DNA from: Pterois miles
Taxonomy: Eukaryota; Chordata; Actinopteri; Perciformes; Scorpaenidae
Length of the DNA: 64,000 bases
Reading direction: 5' to 3'
Assembly: GCA_947000775.1 (NCBI GenBank)
Contig: CAMQGK010000334.1
Span: 642,501-706,500 of the forward strand
Shown here: positions 62,365 through 64,000 of the stretch, piece after piece
Layout: each line of letters opens with the position of its first letter
Position numbering within the stretch: the stretch's first letter is position 1
The notes under the pieces: generated by a model
Database searches by the model: none
Seen by the model: only the letters and a program-made list of their open reading frames with translations
What the model was told of the DNA's origin: nothing
Position numbers and translations under genes: made by a program

Positions 62365-64000
62365 GTGAGCTCTCCAATCCTAAAACTATGAGTATGTGGG
62401 CCAGTTTTGCACATATAGACTGGAATCACAGTAGCAGATTTTAAATTAATTTCTCATTTTAAGTCATTGTAAAATGACACAACTCTGTTTTCTCTATCTG
62501 GTCTAAAAAACCCAAAAGTCTAGACGGTCAAAATGACAGAAACGTCAATAACAGAGACAGATGTTAAGAAAACAATGGCTCTAAAGTACTTATCTTGACT
62601 TCCCTTTGCCCTTTGAAACTCACTGTATTGACCTGATTCAAACTCCAGTCTGAGATAAAAGAAGCCCAGTAAGGTGGGAAAAAAGAGCAAGAAATGAAAT
62701 CAACAGCTGAGTGAGGAACGCTAACATAAACACTTCCGAATCTAAACTGCATTTGAGATTATACTCAAATATAACTGTGTAAATCTTGCTTTTATATACA
62801 GCTAGAATATGAGAGTACGCTGTCAGTTAAATTTCCCGTTGTATGGTAGATGGAAATGGCGACGCCACTCTCCTTTAGTCAGAAACCCCCCTCTATGCGT
62901 GCACACATAAGTGTCATTTTCAGTATCACTTCCCCTGTAATGGCGTGAGTTACAGAATGTGTGCTTGTCTTTGTTCCTATGTGTTTTGTGCAGCCAAACA
63001 ATCATTCATCCTCCGCTCCAGCCTCATGACTCGCTTCTCTTAATCACTCCTTAGTCACGGGATCCCTGTGGGGTAGTTACTCCACACCCCCCCTCCGCCG
63101 CTCACCCCTAATCTTCCCAGAAATTCTGATCTTGTGTCTAACAAGCAGCACAAAGAGGCTTACACAACGTATAGTGCCCCTGTTCGGTGCCACCTCTCTG
63201 GAATGTGAGAAACCTCTGAGGCGATGTCTCTTCATCCGAGGGGATGGTTTTTGCAGGACCCTGCTGGTAACTGTATGTCAGACCAGGTTCCAGGACGGCA
63301 CACATAATGTAAGTTTTACAGACTGGGAAAGAAAGTAGTCATATTTCTGGTCATGTGTTTCCAAACATTCAGGCCACTCTGACCTTTAAAAGTTGTGATT
63401 TCCCCTTAAATCATCCAGTTTGATTAGAAAAATTATGACACAATCAGATTTTATCACATCATATGGGAATAATCTGATTGTTTATTGAAGCTTTTAAACA
63501 CATTTACACTGTGAAAAATCTGCCATCCTTTGAAACGTTGGGATCTTCAACTTTGTTTAAACTTTTATGGATTTGTACAATGTTTAGCTGCATACTGTGA
63601 TTTTGTAAAGGCAGATCTATCAGAGGAGTTTATAGTAAAATGATAATTTGATATTGAAGTATGTTTCAGTTTTAAAAGATATCCTTCATTCAGTAAAGAA
63701 ATTCAGTAATGATGGTGAAAAAATTACACCAAAAACTACCAAAGGAAAAAAAATACTCTACTGTTAAGACTCTTGGCCTGCGGTGAAGGATGAATCAAAG
63801 ATGAATGCTCACTATTGTATTAATAAGACATGGATGCTGCTTGTTTAGTTTATCAGACTTCATAACTGCGATGCAGCTGTGAAGCTTTGAGATATTTGTT
63901 TTATAAATGAGATGTGGCCTCTCATTACATATTTACTGCCTCGCAACAAGACCCAAAGTGTTTGTCAAAATTTTAACATGTGGTAAGGATACACTGTGTG
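61840..64000. other. Right-edge region, probable tetraspanin intron 1
   Basis: I searched the minus strand for a short first exon of tetraspanin type and found none, so this is probably intron. An ATC microsatellite is at 62325-62363. Short open frames show no domains. Confidence 0.45.
62325..62363 (+). repeat. (ATC)n microsatellite
   Basis: About 12 ATC units. Confidence 0.9.

Overview
This is vertebrate nuclear DNA, almost certainly from a teleost fish, probably a percomorph. The genes have short exons with GT-AG borders, the intergenic DNA is AT-rich and full of microsatellites, and it carries many copies of non-autonomous hAT-like elements, L2-type LINE pieces and a Tc1 relic of kinds familiar from perch-like fish genomes. 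All four genes I can support are on the minus strand, so the transcription order is right to left.

Layout, left to right: (1) about 1.6-4.6 kb: the 5' half of ELAC1 (tRNase Z short form). Two coding exons and a small CpG-rich promoter are present, and the rest lies beyond the left edge. A decayed L2-type LINE sits in its first intron, and two related AT-rich inverted-repeat elements lie on either side. (2) 4.6-10.1 kb: intergenic DNA with relics of several mobile elements. (3) 10.1-28.3 kb: complete ME2 (mitochondrial NAD-dependent malic enzyme). I placed 14 coding exons that join in frame into 583 codons plus a stop, and a probable non-coding first exon near 28.04 kb. (4) 28.3-32.8 kb: spacer and probable MAPK4 3' UTR with two elements bearing terminal inverted repeats. 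(5) 32.8-49.7 kb: MAPK4 (ERK4, atypical MAP kinase). Eight coding exons join in frame into 723 codons plus a stop, and a CpG-rich candidate 5' UTR exon lies near 49.5 kb. (6) 49.8-57.9 kb: gene-poor spacer. (7) 57.9-61.4 kb: six of the exons of a tetraspanin of the TSPAN3/TSPAN36 type. Its first exon was not found and is probably beyond the right edge.

The order and orientation MAPK4-ME2-ELAC1 match human 18q21, except that no MRO-like gene is visible between MAPK4 and ME2. The genes are not functionally linked: ELAC1 processes tRNA 3' ends, ME2 makes pyruvate and NADH from malate in mitochondria, MAPK4 is a SEG-loop kinase that signals through MK5, and the tetraspanin is a four-pass membrane organiser. 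I found no prokaryote-type system, CRISPR array, rRNA or tRNA gene.

The points most worth checking are: an Arg-to-Cys change at a nearly invariant kinase position of MAPK4; a GC-AG intron in ME2; a Tc1 relic that ends about 10 bp from an ME2 splice donor; a hAT-like element nested in another, with a recognisable 8-bp target duplication; a 39-bp minisatellite next to an ME2 splice acceptor; and an unexplained Ser-rich open exon-like segment at 48.05-48.15 kb. Everything was read by eye. Exon borders rest on splice consensus, reading-frame continuity and remembered family sequences, not on alignment software or transcript data.
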